Source: Ophiocordyceps camponoti-saundersi (nom. inval.)
Lineage: Eukaryota; Ascomycota; Sordariomycetes; Hypocreales; Ophiocordycipitaceae
Reading direction: 5' to 3'
Length of the DNA: 28,999 bases
NCBI GenBank assembly: GCA_003339415.1
Contig: PDHQ01000383.1
Span: forward strand, 1-28,999
Position 1 is the first letter of the stretch, and each line of letters opens with the position of its first letter. This document shows, in pieces, positions 1-10,815 of this stretch. The notes below the pieces were generated by a model. That model did not search any database. It saw only the letters and a list, made by a program, of their open reading frames with translations, and had not been told where the DNA came from. Position numbers and translations under genes: made by a program.

Positions 1-93
<93 letters not shown>

Positions 94-235
94 AAAAAAA
101 AAAAAAAAAAAAAAAAAAATAAAAAAAAAAAAAAAATAAAAAAAAAAAAAAAAATAAAAAAAATTAAAAAAAAATTAAAAAAAAATAAAAAAAATAAAAA
201 AAATTAAAAAAATAAAAAAAATAAAAAAAATAAAA
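1..235. repeat. Poly-A low-complexity tract at window start
   Basis: The first 91 bases are pure A. From 92 onward single T residues appear with increasing density until the tract grades into ordinary AT-rich DNA near 235. Nothing is encoded here. It could be the A-rich tail of a retroelement lying to the left, a true microsatellite, or an artefact at a contig edge. The sequence alone does not decide. Confidence 0.9.
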
Positions 236-511
236 TAAAATTTAAAAAAATAAAGAAAATTAATTTTCTTTATTATTTTAAGCTATATAAAAATAATAAA
301 ATATAAAAGAAAAGTATAAAAAATAGTAAAATAAGAAACGCTTTACTTATTTATTATTATAAAATATAAAAGTTTAAAAATATAATAAAAAATTAATTTT
401 ATAATAATAAATTTAAAGTAAAAACTTTTATAAGTTTTTATAAGTTTTTAGCTTTTTATAAATTAAAAGTTAGTTTTCTTAAAAAATAAAAAAAATATTA
501 AAAAAGCTTTT
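236..511. other. AT-rich spacer, no gene seen
   Basis: This is almost pure A/T with very few C or G and no motif I recognise. It contains small tandem runs such as a twice-repeated ataagtttt unit near 430-450. It is the flank into which the LTR retrotransposon starting near 512 inserted, so it is presumably older, heavily mutated repeat DNA. Confidence 0.6.
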
Positions 512-922
512 TTATAATAAAGTTATAAGATAATTATATATAAAAAATAATTATAAAGTTATATAAGTATTATAAAGCTATTATAATATAATACCGAAAC
601 TAGTTAGAAAATATATAATATATTTCCGGTTATAATAGAATAGTTAGATATAGAAAGTAAGTTTTTAAATTACGCTAAGGTTTTAAATAAAATTTTAGGA
701 GTTATAGTTTATATTACGAGGAGTTTACCCCTAAGTTATAATCTCCTTATATATAGTTTATAATAATTTCTAATATTATAATTCGGTAAAAATTAGCTTT
801 ACTTTTAATATAACTTTTAAAATAAACTTTTATAATTTATACTTATATACTTATTTTTCTTTTTTCTAACTTAATTATTATTATTATTTTTTTTAGTATA
901 TTTAATATAAGCTTCCCTTATA
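512..922 (+). repeat. 5' LTR of chromovirus (411 bp)
   Basis: This segment is repeated in the same orientation at 11094-11504 with equal length and no visible indels. The two copies differ by C/T and G/A transitions, for example ccg here against tta in the other copy near 594. Shared landmarks are ttataataaagttataag at the start, tagttagaaaatatataata in the middle and gcttcccttata at the end. The expected TG..CA ends would have become TA..TA by RIP, so the boundary is good to only a few bases. I could not identify a target-site duplication. This copy is more T/A-converted than the 3' LTR. Confidence 0.9.
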
Positions 923-1094
923 ATTTTAATTTTTCTTATAAAGATACTTACTTTTAGCTTAGACTTATCTTTTTTAACTTAGTACCGATTCTTATATACT
1001 TTATTATACCTTATATAACTCGCTCTTAGAACTAATTTTTATAAGTAGAGGACTATTCTTTAAATATCTCCTTTACTTTTTTTTCGGACTATTT

Positions 1095-2110
1095 AGCTTA
1101 AACCGATATAGCCCCCCTTATTAAAACCTTAAAGGCCGCTTAATATAATCTTACTTTTTAGGAAAAGATATTCTAGAATTTTATTATTAACTTTCTCTAA
1201 AAATAAGGAATTAATAATCTTTAAGATATTCTAATTTTTAGAGGAAACCCCGCTAACTTAGCTATAAGTTCTTAGCGTAAGCGCTACTTATTAATATCGG
1301 ATTTTAGCTAAAATAAAGATATTAAACTTTCTAATATTATTAAATTAGAAAAATAACTTATAACTTAAAAATACTAAGATTAGCTTAAGAACCTTAAAGA
1401 TTCTTTTCTCGTAGCTTTTAAAAAATATCGTAAAGATAAGAATAAAATTTTTAAAGCTTTAAATAATATATACCCGGATTTTTATATATATTAGAGATCT
1501 TATAAATATAGCTTATTTACTAAGAAATAAACTTAACTTATAAATAACTAGCTTATATTTAAAAAATAATTATATAACTTTTTTAAAATTTTAAAAACTA
1601 AATAGTAATAATAATAATTACTTTTTAAGATATTAGGTAATAAGATAACTAAATACCTTATAACTTTTATATTTACTTAAAAAGCTTAGAAAAATATTTT
1701 AACGCTTATTTTTTTAAGGAACTTACTCTTAACTATTTCTCCTAATTACTTTCCTAGCTATATGCTAAGATTTTAAAATAATATTAGCCGGATATTTTTA
1801 ACTATTAAAAAATAGTCTTACTAATATAATAAATCTAAGATTCCGGTTTAGGTAAATTATACCGATATTATTATAATAAATTAATAAAATATTAACGAAC
1901 TAATTTTAATATAAGCTATTATTGTTATAATAAATTATCTAAACTTTATAATATATATAATAATTTTTATTTTAAAAAGACTAAGAATAAGATAAACTTA
2001 TCTAATTAGAAATAAGATATTTAAACTTATTCCTATTATAAGAAAAAGGGCTATAAGGAATCCGATTATTAGTTAAAATACTTAGAAAAAGTAAAAGCTA
2101 TAAAGGCTAA
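1095..2110 (+). pseudogene. gag: Retrotransposon gag with CCHC zinc knuckle
   Basis: This is the relic of the Gag structural protein, which would assemble the particle and bind element RNA. The clearest mark is at 2028-2069, where the codons read Y-S-Y-Y-K-K-K-G-Y-K-E-S-D-Y. With TGT-to-TAT and CAT-to-TAT reversed this is a C-x2-C-x4-H-x4-C knuckle with exact spacing. Upstream, 1102-1842 reads as a charged protein with only TAA/TAG stops in one frame (start position modulo 3 equal to 1). The knuckle is in frame 0, so at least one small indel lies near 1850-1950. The true start codon cannot be fixed, because ATG has become ATA. Family assignment of the N-terminal part rests on context only. 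Confidence 0.75.
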
Positions 2111-2209
2111 ATAAACCTAGGCTAGTTTATCTAAGAAGTTTTTAAAAAACTTAAAAATATTAATATAAAAGTCCTTTTACTAATATTCTTAATAGTAGAA
2201 ACTTTTAAG

Positions 2210-2650
2210 ATTTCTAGCACTTTTTAAATAGAATTTACCCCCTTTCTAATCTTCGTTAAATTTAATATTTATAGCGAAATTAATTTTATTAACCCTTTTT
2301 TTATAAGATAATATTTACTATTATTTTTAAATAATAATCTTTCTCTCCTTATAAGAGGAATTAGCGGATACGCACTAGTTAATAAACTTTAGGAAGTATT
2401 AGTTATATTTCGTAATATAAATAATATTAAAAAGATACTAGTTTATTACTACCTTAGTATCTTTAATATAATAATAAATAATAACTTTATTATTTTAGGA
2501 ATACTTACCTTAGTAGCTAAATAAATCTATTTATCCTTTAATATTTATAAATAATAATATAAATTATCTTAACTATTATAAATATATTTTCTTAATATAA
2601 AGGAATTTATCTAAAAAGCTAAATAATATCTATATATTTTCTAAGTTATA
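2210..2650 (+). pseudogene. Retropepsin-like protease region of pol
   Basis: In the frame with start modulo 3 equal to 2 the sequence reads S-E-I-N-F-I-N-P-F-F near 2273-2302. It continues for over 100 codons with only TAA/TAG stops. Position between the Gag knuckle and RT, and the resemblance to the segment after the DSG of Ty3/gypsy proteases (..SEINFINP..), suggest the aspartic protease. I cannot see an intact or simply mutated D-S/T-G triad, so the catalytic site is not demonstrated. The frame differs from both the knuckle and RT (both frame 0). That means either indels or a frameshift used in expression. Confidence 0.55.
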
Positions 2651-2759
2651 TTAAACCTAATAACCCCCTATATTTATAAATAAAAAAGACTCTAAGCTAT
2701 TATTAATATTATAAGTTAAAATACCCCTAACTCTCGCTAAATTTAAAAATATATTTTCT

Positions 2760-3640
2760 AAGTTAAAAATATTAATCTTTCTAAATAAGAAAAACGCTAT
2801 TTACGCTATTAACCTAGTTAATAACGCCGCACCTCCTTAAAGTTCTATTTACCCTCTCTTTTAGACTAAGCTTAAGGTTTTTCGGGAATACCTTAACGAT
2901 ACTCTCGGAAAAAATTAGATTTAAGAATCTTAAAGCCCTAATAGCGCTCCTATCTTTTTTATTCTAAAAAAAGATAGGGAACTATAATTTTACGTAAATT
3001 ATTAAAGTTTTAATAAAATAATAATTAAAAATCGTTACCCTCTCCTCCTTATTTCGGAGATTATAAACTAAGTTTAAGGCGTTATAATTTTCTTTAAGAT
3101 TAACTTTTAATATACTTATTATTATATTTATATTAAGAAAAGCGATAAATAGAAAATAGCTTTTTACTTATAATATAGTTATTTTAAGTATTTTATTATT
3201 TTATTTAGTTTTATAAATATTTTAGCGATTTTTTAATATTATATTAATTAAGTACTTAAGACCTTAGTTAATATTATTTATATTATCTATTTAGATAATA
3301 TTTTAATTTACTTTAAAATAATAGAAAATTATAAGTAATATTTTCGTAAAATCTTAGCGAAATTTTAAAAAGCTAACTTATATATAAATATTACTAAATA
3401 TATTTTCTATAAGGAAGCGGTTAAGTTTCTCGAATATATTATAAGTATATATAATATTTTAATAAACTTTAAAAAGATTTAAGTAATTATAAATTAAAAA
3501 AAGCTATATTTCTTTTATAATTTTTAAATTTTCCTAGGTTTTTATAACTATTACTAGCGTTTTATTCTTTCCTATTTTAATATTATTACTCCCTTAACTA
3601 ATATACTTAAAAAGAGCGAAAACGGTAAGAAACTTAATCG
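2760..3640 (+). pseudogene. pol: Reverse transcriptase domain of chromovirus pol
   Basis: This RNA-dependent DNA polymerase relic reads in one frame (start modulo 3 equal to 0) from about 2800. Landmarks are a P-L-F..K-L-K-V-F-R-E-Y-L stretch near 2860-2895 and S-A-P-I-F-F-I-L-K-K-D near 2943-2975. Y-R-A-L-N-K-I-T-I-K-N-R-Y-P-L-P follows near 2997-3045. The catalytic box Y-L-D-N-I-L-I-Y lies at 3288-3311, that is YLDD with the second Asp codon GAT mutated to AAT. These are the standard Ty3/gypsy RT blocks in order and at normal spacing. Stops are all TAA/TAG and mostly restore to Gln or Trp. No indel is apparent across the domain. Confidence 0.93.
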
Positions 3641-4020
3641 ATACGAACTTAACTTACTTTAATAGTTAGCTTTTCTAAAACTTAAGGAGGTATTCGCTAA
3701 AGCTTTATTACTTATATATTTTAATTCTAAAAAATTAATATATATTAAGATTAATATATTAAACTTTATTATAGCTAATATCCTCTTATAACGTAATAAT
3801 TAAGGATAATATTTTATTATTATTTACTAATTATAAAAGTTTAATAGCCTCGAAGTTTATTATATAATAGCTAAAAAAGAATTTTTTACTATTATTAAAT
3901 TTTTTAAATATTAGCGCTATTATATAAAAAGATTAATATTCCTAGTTAAGGTAATTTTAAATTATTCGAACTTACGGTTAATTATATAATAATTAGATTT
4001 AAACTACTATTAATAATATT
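3641..4020 (+). pseudogene. pol: RNase H domain of chromovirus pol
   Basis: This follows RT without a frame change. From 3723 it reads N-S-K-K-L-I-Y-I-K-I-N-I-L-N-F. This matches the family's D-P-x-K-P-x-x-x-E-T-D-A-S-D-F motif with the catalytic Asp codon at 3753-3755 now AAT. Further on come F-N-S-L-E-V-Y-Y, then A-K-K-E-F-F-T-I-I, then the Y/H-W-R-Y-Y region, matching the usual EVNYxxxEKELLAIV and HWRHYL segments. It would degrade the RNA strand during reverse transcription. Confidence 0.9.
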
Positions 4021-5329
4021 AGGTAACTTACTTATTACTTTTCGATTTTTATATTTTTTATAAGCTAAGCTATAATAACCTTACTAATAGCTTTTTAAGA
4101 AAATCGTAATATATACTTAAAGCGGGCCTAATAATAGAAAAGTTAAATATTTTACGTAAGAAAATAGTTAATAATATACTATACGTTAAGTATATAATAG
4201 CGTTAAATTAAATTAACTATTAAAACCCCTATTTTAAAATAGCTATATATTTTTTATATTAGGTTTTAATATCCTTAAGCTTAACTTAACGTCTTAAGGG
4301 CTAGATTTTAAAAAAAGTAATAGCGTAAGAACGCCTCTTAGAGCCTAATATATTAGCTCCCTTTCTTACTTTATTATAGTAAAGTTAAGGCGAAGATCTC
4401 CGGCTATAATATTAAAAAGCTACTAAGCTTAATAAAACTCGATAAGGAAAGTAAGGTTTTTAGATAGTTAACTTTAATAATCTTATCTATTAGAAAGACT
4501 ATATTATAATATTATAAAAAGCGGCTTTAAAGTAAAAACTATTATTATTATATTATAATAACTTATTAGCGGGTTACTTTAGTATAAAATATACTTAAAA
4601 CCTCCTTACTAGAAAATTCTATTAAGAGGTAATATATAAAGATATTAAATCTTATATTAAGTCTTATTAAATTTATTAAGGGGTCGCTCTTTAAAAATAT
4701 CGCTTATATAATAAATTAGATTTATTACTAATTTTATTATAATTATAAGCTAAACTATCTCTAAACTTTACTACTAGTTTACTAAAGTTTATATAGCTAG
4801 ATAAATAAGTTAATAGTATTTTTATAATCGTTAATTAATTTACGAAATTTTCGCTCTTACTTTTAGTTTTAAATATAATTAAAGTAAAAAACTTAGCTAA
4901 GCTTTTTTACTAAGAGGTAGAACTTTGCTATAGTTTTTTATAAGGTATCGTATTTAATAAAAGTAGCTTATTTACTAGTTATTTTTAATTAAACCTTTAT
5001 TTTCTATTTAAAATTAAAAAATAGTTATTAACCGCGTTTTACTCCTAAACTAATAAGTAAATAAAATAAATAAACTAAGTAATATAATACTATCTTTATT
5101 ACTTTACTAATAATAAATATATATTATAGCCTTAACTATTATTAGTTACTTAATTTATAATTAATAATATAAAATATTTAATAATAAGAATCTTACTTAA
5201 TAAGGTATTTTATAATTATTACTTAGAATTTTATATTTCTATAAATACTTTTTTAAAAGTAAACCTTAAAGCTAAAGCTAAAATTAATAAAATAATAAAT
5301 TTACGCTAATACTTAGTAAATTATTAAAA
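4021..5329 (+). pseudogene. pol: Integrase (HHCC and D,D35E core) of chromovirus pol, 5' part
   Basis: This is the integrase relic, still in frame 0. The zinc-binding N-terminus appears at 4554-4577 as Y-N-N-L-L-A-G-Y, the family's H-D-x-P-x-A-G-H with both His codons changed to TAT/TAC. Core residues are visible as Asp in L-N-F-T-T-S (AAC at 4764-4766), Asp in I-V-F-N-K-S-S-L-F (AAT at 4956-4958), and Glu, now AAA, at 5064-5066. The last two are separated by exactly 35 codons, giving the D,D35E signature. The A-F-Y-S-*-T-N-K stretch corresponds to AFHPQTDGQ. The gene is cut at 5330-5341 by the insertion of a 1.87-kb repeat and resumes at 7210. Confidence 0.92.
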
Positions 5330-5341
5330 ATATATTATTAA
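5330..5341 (+). repeat. Target-site duplication, left copy (copy A)
   Basis: The 12 bases atatattattaa are repeated exactly at 7210-7221. They flank the inserted 1.87-kb element. Collapsing the two copies removes 1880 bp and puts the downstream integrase and chromodomain codons (frame 2) back into the upstream frame 0, as expected for a true insertion. Confidence 0.85.
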
Positions 5342-7209
5342 TAATAATAATATTTATACGCTAATATGCCTAATATAGCCTAAAACTATCCTATATATAT
5401 TCTAAGAGTAGGAAAAATTAGAGAACTTAGAGTAAAACCCTCCCCTTAAGCGTTACCTTAGTTTAAGGCTAGATTAGGTCCGCACCTAGCACTCTATACC
5501 TTAAATAGGTCCGGTAATAATAAGTAATTAGGAAGCCGATATTTCCTCCGGAGCGGAGTCCGCGGTAGTAAAAGTACGCGTAGTCTAAGTTTAGTACGGA
5601 GTTTATATAGCTACTTATTTTCCTAAATATTATTATTATTATAAACTAAATCTCCGTACTTAATTATAATATCTTAAATAATCTATTTAATTAAAGCTTT
5701 ATTAATATAATTAAGAAATATATAAAAGTTTTACTAGCTTATAATAGACCTTATAATAGCTAATTTCGAAAAGTAGCTTAATTATTATAGCGAAGCTATA
5801 GATAAGTTTAAAAAAAAAATTAAAGGCGGAGCTATTATATTTACTTTTTAGCGTTTCCGCCTTAGCTATTATTAAACTTTAGTTAGTATTAAAAGGGGAG
5901 GAGGGGCGGTATATATAAAATTCTAGTTTATAAATCTCCGGGGTTAGGAAATATAAGTATCTTTCGCCTAGTTTTACGCTACTCTTATCTTAAGGTAAAG
6001 TTAATTTTACTTAAGGTAAGTCCCCTAATAAAAAAGGTAATAATATAGTTTTTTTCTATACGCTATAAGGTAAGCTAATTTACTCTTTATATATAAAAAG
6101 GCGGAGTATTAGCTATATTATAGCTTCGCTATATAATATTTAGTAATATATCTAAGCTAATAATACTTAAAATATTATTAAAGTTAGATTTTTAGCTTAT
6201 AAGGTTCCGCGTTAAAAATCTCCGCTTATATTATTATATTTTTATTATAAATCTAGTTTACGTTTATTATACTATTAATAATAATTATAAAAAAGCTTCG
6301 CTAAGTTCCTAAATAGTATTTTTTTATATATAGTTATATTACTAAAACCTTATTCGATAACTTAATTTTCTTCTAAAAAGCTTCCTTACCGCTTTATTAT
6401 AAGGCCCGCGCCGGCACCTTTTTTATAATAAGAGTATAACCTTTGCTAGTAAAATATACCTTTTCTCCGAAAATAGTATAAAGCTACCTTAAATTAAACT
6501 AAAGCTTATAAATAATATCTTAGAATATTACTATAATATTACTATTAAGTAATTTCTTTATTATAAAAGCTTAGCTTTACTTATAAAATTCGTAATTAAC
6601 GCTTATTATAGTTACCTTAAGGCCTTAAACTTAGAGCGGAGTAATAATAAAGTTAAAGCGAATTATAAACTAACGCTTATATCGCTTAGGAACCTATTTT
6701 TTAATAGTTTTTTTTAGCGCTTTAGCTATAATTATAGCTTATATCGGAGGAGTTCCGCTCCCCCTAAAGCTATAAAAAAGAGAGGAAATTACGGCTATAA
6801 TAGCTAAAGAAATATTATTAATCGATAAAATTAAAATAAGGGGGGCGCCTCCCTAAACCCTCTTAGACTCCGCTACTTATTTAATAATTACTTATACGGA
6901 GACTAAAGCGTCCCCCGAAATAATTTTACTAATACTCGCCTTAGCTTTTAATAAGGTAAGAGGTATAGTAAACCCTTAAGTTTAAATTTATTACGATTCG
7001 GAGTAAAGCTATATTTTAGGTAAAAAATTTTCGCGGTTACGATTAACCTATATAGCGTTACCCTCCCCCCCGGAGTCGCTCCGGGCGCGGCTTAAGGCTA
7101 TCGCTATAAGGTAACGGAAAAAGCGGAGTCTGCTTATAATATAAAAATAAGAAGTTTATATCCGCGTCGCTATAAGCGTAGGATTTATAGAATATATAAA
7201 AGTTAAGAG
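5342..7209 (+). mobile_element. 1.87-kb repeat element, copy A
   Basis: This 1868-bp unit recurs at 22344-24216 in the same orientation and at 16955-18823 inverted. The distance between matched anchors is 1801 bp in A and B and about 1794 bp in C. It begins with a short (taa)n run, which is longer in copy B, and ends in agttaaga. I see no terminal inverted repeat. The direct duplication of 12 bp, the lack of TIRs and a variable simple-sequence end fit a non-LTR element or SINE-like derivative best. A TIR-less Mutator-like element (9-11 bp duplications) is an alternative. One + strand frame (about 6559-7200) reads plausibly as protein in all three copies (..S-S-A-P-P-K-A-I-K-K-R-G-N..). It matches no family I know. 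Confidence 0.85.
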
Positions 7210-7221
7210 ATATATTATTAA
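7210..7221 (+). repeat. Target-site duplication, right copy (copy A)
   Basis: This is an exact second copy of the 12-bp atatattattaa found at 5330-5341, marking the right edge of the inserted element. Integrase coding sequence resumes immediately after it. Confidence 0.85.
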
Positions 7222-7690
7222 AAAAAAAGCGAAGTATTATAATAAAAACTATATATTTCTAATACTTAAGATAGGTAATTTAGTAAGCCTCTTAACTAAG
7301 AATATTAAATTTAAAAGTAAGAAAAAAAAACTCTTACCTTATTATATAAGACTATTTCGCGTTTTTTAGAAAATTAGCTTTTAAGCGTACCGCCTCGTAT
7401 TACCTATAAAATACGCCTATCTTTACGATATTTTTTATATCTCTCTTTTTAAACTTTAGCACCTCCGAGATCCTTAAGACTTGTCTGCCTCTTTCCCTAT
7501 ACTAAACTTAGAGGAGGATAATAAGGAATAAAAAATCTAAAAAGTTAAAAGCTAAAAAATACTAAATAGTAAAGTTTATTTCTTAATTAAATAGAAAAGA
7601 TAGCTATTAGAGTATAATTAATAAGTTAATATCGATAATATAATAAATATATTATAACTTATTAATAAATTTTAAAAAATAATAAAGAAA
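7222..7690 (+). pseudogene. pol: Integrase C-terminus and chromodomain of chromovirus pol
   Basis: This is the 3' part of pol after the insertion. It reads in the frame with start modulo 3 equal to 2, which equals frame 0 once the 1880-bp insertion is subtracted. It opens with K-A-K-Y-Y-N-K-N, then G-N-L-V-S-L (family GDLVxLS) and L-L-P-Y-Y-I-R-L-F-R-V (family LxPRFxGPFxV). From 7526 a chromodomain follows: E-*-K-I-*-K-V, then K-V-Y-F-L-I-K-*-K (family ..YLVKWKGY), E-Y-N-* (..ESTW) and N-I-D-N-I (..PxENL). The chromodomain would direct integration to heterochromatin by reading histone marks such as H3K9 methylation. The reading frame ends about 7690-7790, facing the 3' end of the antisense gene. 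Confidence 0.9.
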
Positions 7691-10375
7691 TATAAGAAAA
7701 TATAATTCTCCTAAATTTATATATTTACCTTACTTACTTATTTATATACTTATTACCTTATTTACTTTTATATTTACTTTTATTATGCTTTTTTATTTTA
7801 TTTAAATTAATAGACTTATCGAATATCTTTATCTTTTTTATCTTTATTATAAGCACGTTTTACCCCTAACCCTTAACTTATTAGTAGCTTTTTCTTAATC
7901 TAAAGTACTTACGCTATCTCCTCCTAAGCCGCCTTCTCCGCCTTTATAGCGTACTTTATCTTTTTTATTATAATATACTTATAAGTGTTAATATTACTAT
8001 ATAAAGCGTATATATCGAAATATTTATAAATCGATATTTTTTATAGTTTAAATTTCTTATTTATAAGGCTATATAGGACTCTCTCTATCCGCTTACGCGT
8101 ATAAGCTAGCGCTACCTTTTACTTAATATATCTTTTATCCCCTAAGAGAAGATAAAGTAATAATAATAACTTCTAATATATTATTATAAGTTCTCCTTTT
8201 CTTATAAGCTAAAAATACCCCTTTTTATTAAAATAAAACTTTAGTAATTCTAAGCTTTTACTTAAGGTAGTTATTCTAAAAGCGTAATAGTTAATAGTTA
8301 GTAGCGCCCGTTACTATTATATTAAACCTTAATACTACCCTCTAGCTTCGATAAATACCTTATTCGTTCTTATAAGCTTATATTCTTAGATATAAGTAGT
8401 TAATACCGCTACGAATAACTCCGCTAAATACTAAGCGATCTAAGCTATATTAAGTCTCCTTTACTTAAATAAAGCTAACTTATTTTTCTTAATTATATAA
8501 TTAGCTTTACGATATATCGCGTTAAAAATATATTATAGCTCCCTTACTATTATTATATAGTTAAACTAATTTCCTAATATATTAATAGGAATAGGGGTAT
8601 AAGTTACCTTTTTATATTAATAATAGTTATACTAAAAAGCTTTAATTTTAGAATACTAATACTTAATAATAAATATCTTATTCTTAATAATATAAGACGT
8701 ATATTTTTTTAAGTAAGACTAGAAATACTTAATATATTAGTTAAGATTATATTAAATAATTTTCTCCCGCTTTAAATAGGATATTTTCTTAGACTTTTTT
8801 ATATATCCCTTTCCTTTCGCCCCCGCCTTACCTTAGCTATAAGTATAAGTTATCTTTTACTTAAGCGTATCTTTATTATTAGACTTATTATTATTATTAA
8901 ACTTATTATTTTTATTATAAACCTCTCCCTTATTAGTATTTTTCTTTTTATTATTAGATAACTTTATTTACTCTTTATATCTAATTTCTAGCTCCTAGTT
9001 AGCTTTATTATTATTAATATTATTCTTTTTTCTTTTAATCTTAATAAACTTTTCCGTAATTTTTACTATATCTTTATTAACTTAGCCCTAATTCCTCCCT
9101 ACTTAAGCTACGCCTCCGATAAGCTTCGCCGCCTTTAGCGACTTTTCCGCCTTAGTTACTTACTTAACGTAATATTTACTAAACTTTTTTACGATAGCTT
9201 TACGAATTTCTTACGCTATAATCGCGTTTTTATCGAATAGGTATATCTTACTTTTTTTTATAATTATATTTATATAGTTTAATACTAAGTTATATATTTC
9301 CTACGTTATTTTTTCTTTTTAAGTAATATTAATTTTTTTTATAATAGCCGCTAAGCGGGTTATTAATAAGTTTTTATTAGTACCTTTAGTAAATTCTAAT
9401 AACGCTTAGCTTTAAGTTTTTTATATCGAAGTATTTCTTAGATTAGGGATCTAAGTTTTATTTTTATATTAGATAAACTCCTTAGCGATTATATTATAAA
9501 CTTTATAAAATACGCTTTAATTCTTAAGGATCGCTATAACTTACTTTTATATTATTTTTTACTTAATATAGCTATATATTATTATATATATAATAGCGGA
9601 AATATCTTAATTATAAGATATTATTATTTTTATAACTATTTTACGTAATAAGTTACTTTTTAAAATATAGCCTTTTATTTCTTTATCTTATAGCTTACTA
9701 AATTTACCCTTACTATAATTCTTATATTAAGTTTTAAGTAGTAATTTCTTAGCTTTTATAAATATTATACTAAGTTAATATCGATTTCTAGATAACCTTA
9801 GCTAATCTTACTTACTAGGCGCTAAAATAAATTATATTTTCTCTATATAGTATTTTATAGCTATAATCTCCGCTTTTTTTTAACCTTTTATAATAATTAT
9901 ATCTAATATATATTATTTTAACGCCGCGTTAATTATTACTAAATAGCTACTATTTTCTTCTAATAAGAAAAGCTAATTTAGAAACTATTTCTTAGTTTAC
10001 TTATTAAAGTTAATATAAAAATAATATTTTTTTACCCTTACTTATTACGCTATATTAACTACTATTACGTTTTCCTTATTAGAGTCTTTTCTAAATTTAG
10101 TATTTTTAACTTTTATAACTTATTAGTATATTATTCTAATATTAATTTTATAATTTTTACTTTTATTATTTTAAATCTTTTTTTTTAGCTTTATCTTTTT
10201 AATAACCCCGGTATATTTTAATATTAGGCGCTTTACTTATTTTACCCTAATACGAAACTTTTCCTCCTTAGCTACCTCTTTTATAGCTAGCGCCTTTACC
10301 TTTTTCTTAGTAGCTTTACCCTTTTTACTCTTAATATATTATTTCTTAGCTAGGCTACTTTTAGCTTTAGATATA

Positions 10376-10405
10376 AGCTTTTACGCTTTTTTTAATATTT
10401 TATTA
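10376..10405 (-). repeat. Internal 30-bp repeat of antisense gene, copy 1
   Basis: This 30-bp segment recurs at 10475-10504 with one difference, a C/T. The offset of 99 bp is exactly 33 codons. On the minus strand both encode N-K-I-L-K-K-A-Q-K-L in the frame of the antisense gene, with the Q as TAA. This indicates a repeated 33-residue unit in the protein. Confidence 0.85.
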
Positions 10406-10474
10406 CTTATTTTTAACTTAAGGTAAATAGCTATCTCTTTATCCGCGTTAATTATTTTAATTATTATAAACTTT

Positions 10475-10504
10475 AGCTTTTATGCTTTTTTTAATATTTT
10501 ATTA
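10475..10504 (-). repeat. Internal 30-bp repeat of antisense gene, copy 2
   Basis: This is the second copy of the 30-bp segment at 10376-10405, in the same orientation and reading frame. It retains a TG (tatgct) where the other copy has CG. Confidence 0.85.
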
Positions 10505-10815
10505 TTTTTATCTTTTTCGATAATTATTACTAGTAAACTTTAACTTAGTATTCTTATAACGCGTTAGTAAATCTTTTACGGATATATACTAAATTACTTA
10601 CGCTTTAAGCTTTTACCGCCTAATATCCTTATAATCTTTTTTAGTATTATTATATTTATTTTTTTTAGCGTTTTTTTAAGTATCTCTATATCGATACGCG
10701 GAATATCGTTATTAAATAGCCCGCTATTAAAAATATTCCTTTTCTTATCTAAATATATATAAACGCTATTAAGGGCTTTATTACGTAATATAATATTAGG
10801 AGGATATATTATTAT

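Larger units (their letters stand above)
7750..10815 (-). pseudogene. Unrecognised ~1000-codon antisense gene inside the chromovirus
   Basis: On the minus strand one frame (lowest coordinate of each codon modulo 3 equal to 1) runs about 3 kb without any apparent indel. I checked it at 10798, 10480, 10381, 10048, 9781, 9112, 8779, 8071 and 7819. Its stops are TAA/TAG and read naturally as former CAA/CAG. Likely start codons are the ATA (former ATG) triplets at 10807-10815, followed by P-P-N-I-I-L-R-N-K-A-L. Other stretches are L-D-K-K-R-N-I-F-N-S-G-L-F-N-N-D, A-K-L-I-G-G-V-A, an Asn/Lys-rich low-complexity run (about 8880-8945), and R-K-R-I-E-R-V-L-Y-S-L-I-N-K-K-F. The product is very basic (Lys, Asn, Gln). 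I recognise no domain. It lies tail-to-tail with pol and inside the LTRs, so it is either an element gene or a captured host gene. Confidence 0.72.

Noticed and set aside
2255..2300. Intact D-S/T-G protease active site
   Set aside because: The frame that fits downstream protease sequence reads Y-S-E at this place, and the Tyr cannot be derived from the triad by RIP, so the active site is not demonstrated.
5342..7209. Copy A as a Fot1/Pot2-type (pogo) transposon, suggested by the length of about 1.86 kb
   Set aside because: No terminal inverted repeats are visible, the duplication is 12 bp where a TA is expected, and no DDE transposase motif can be read.
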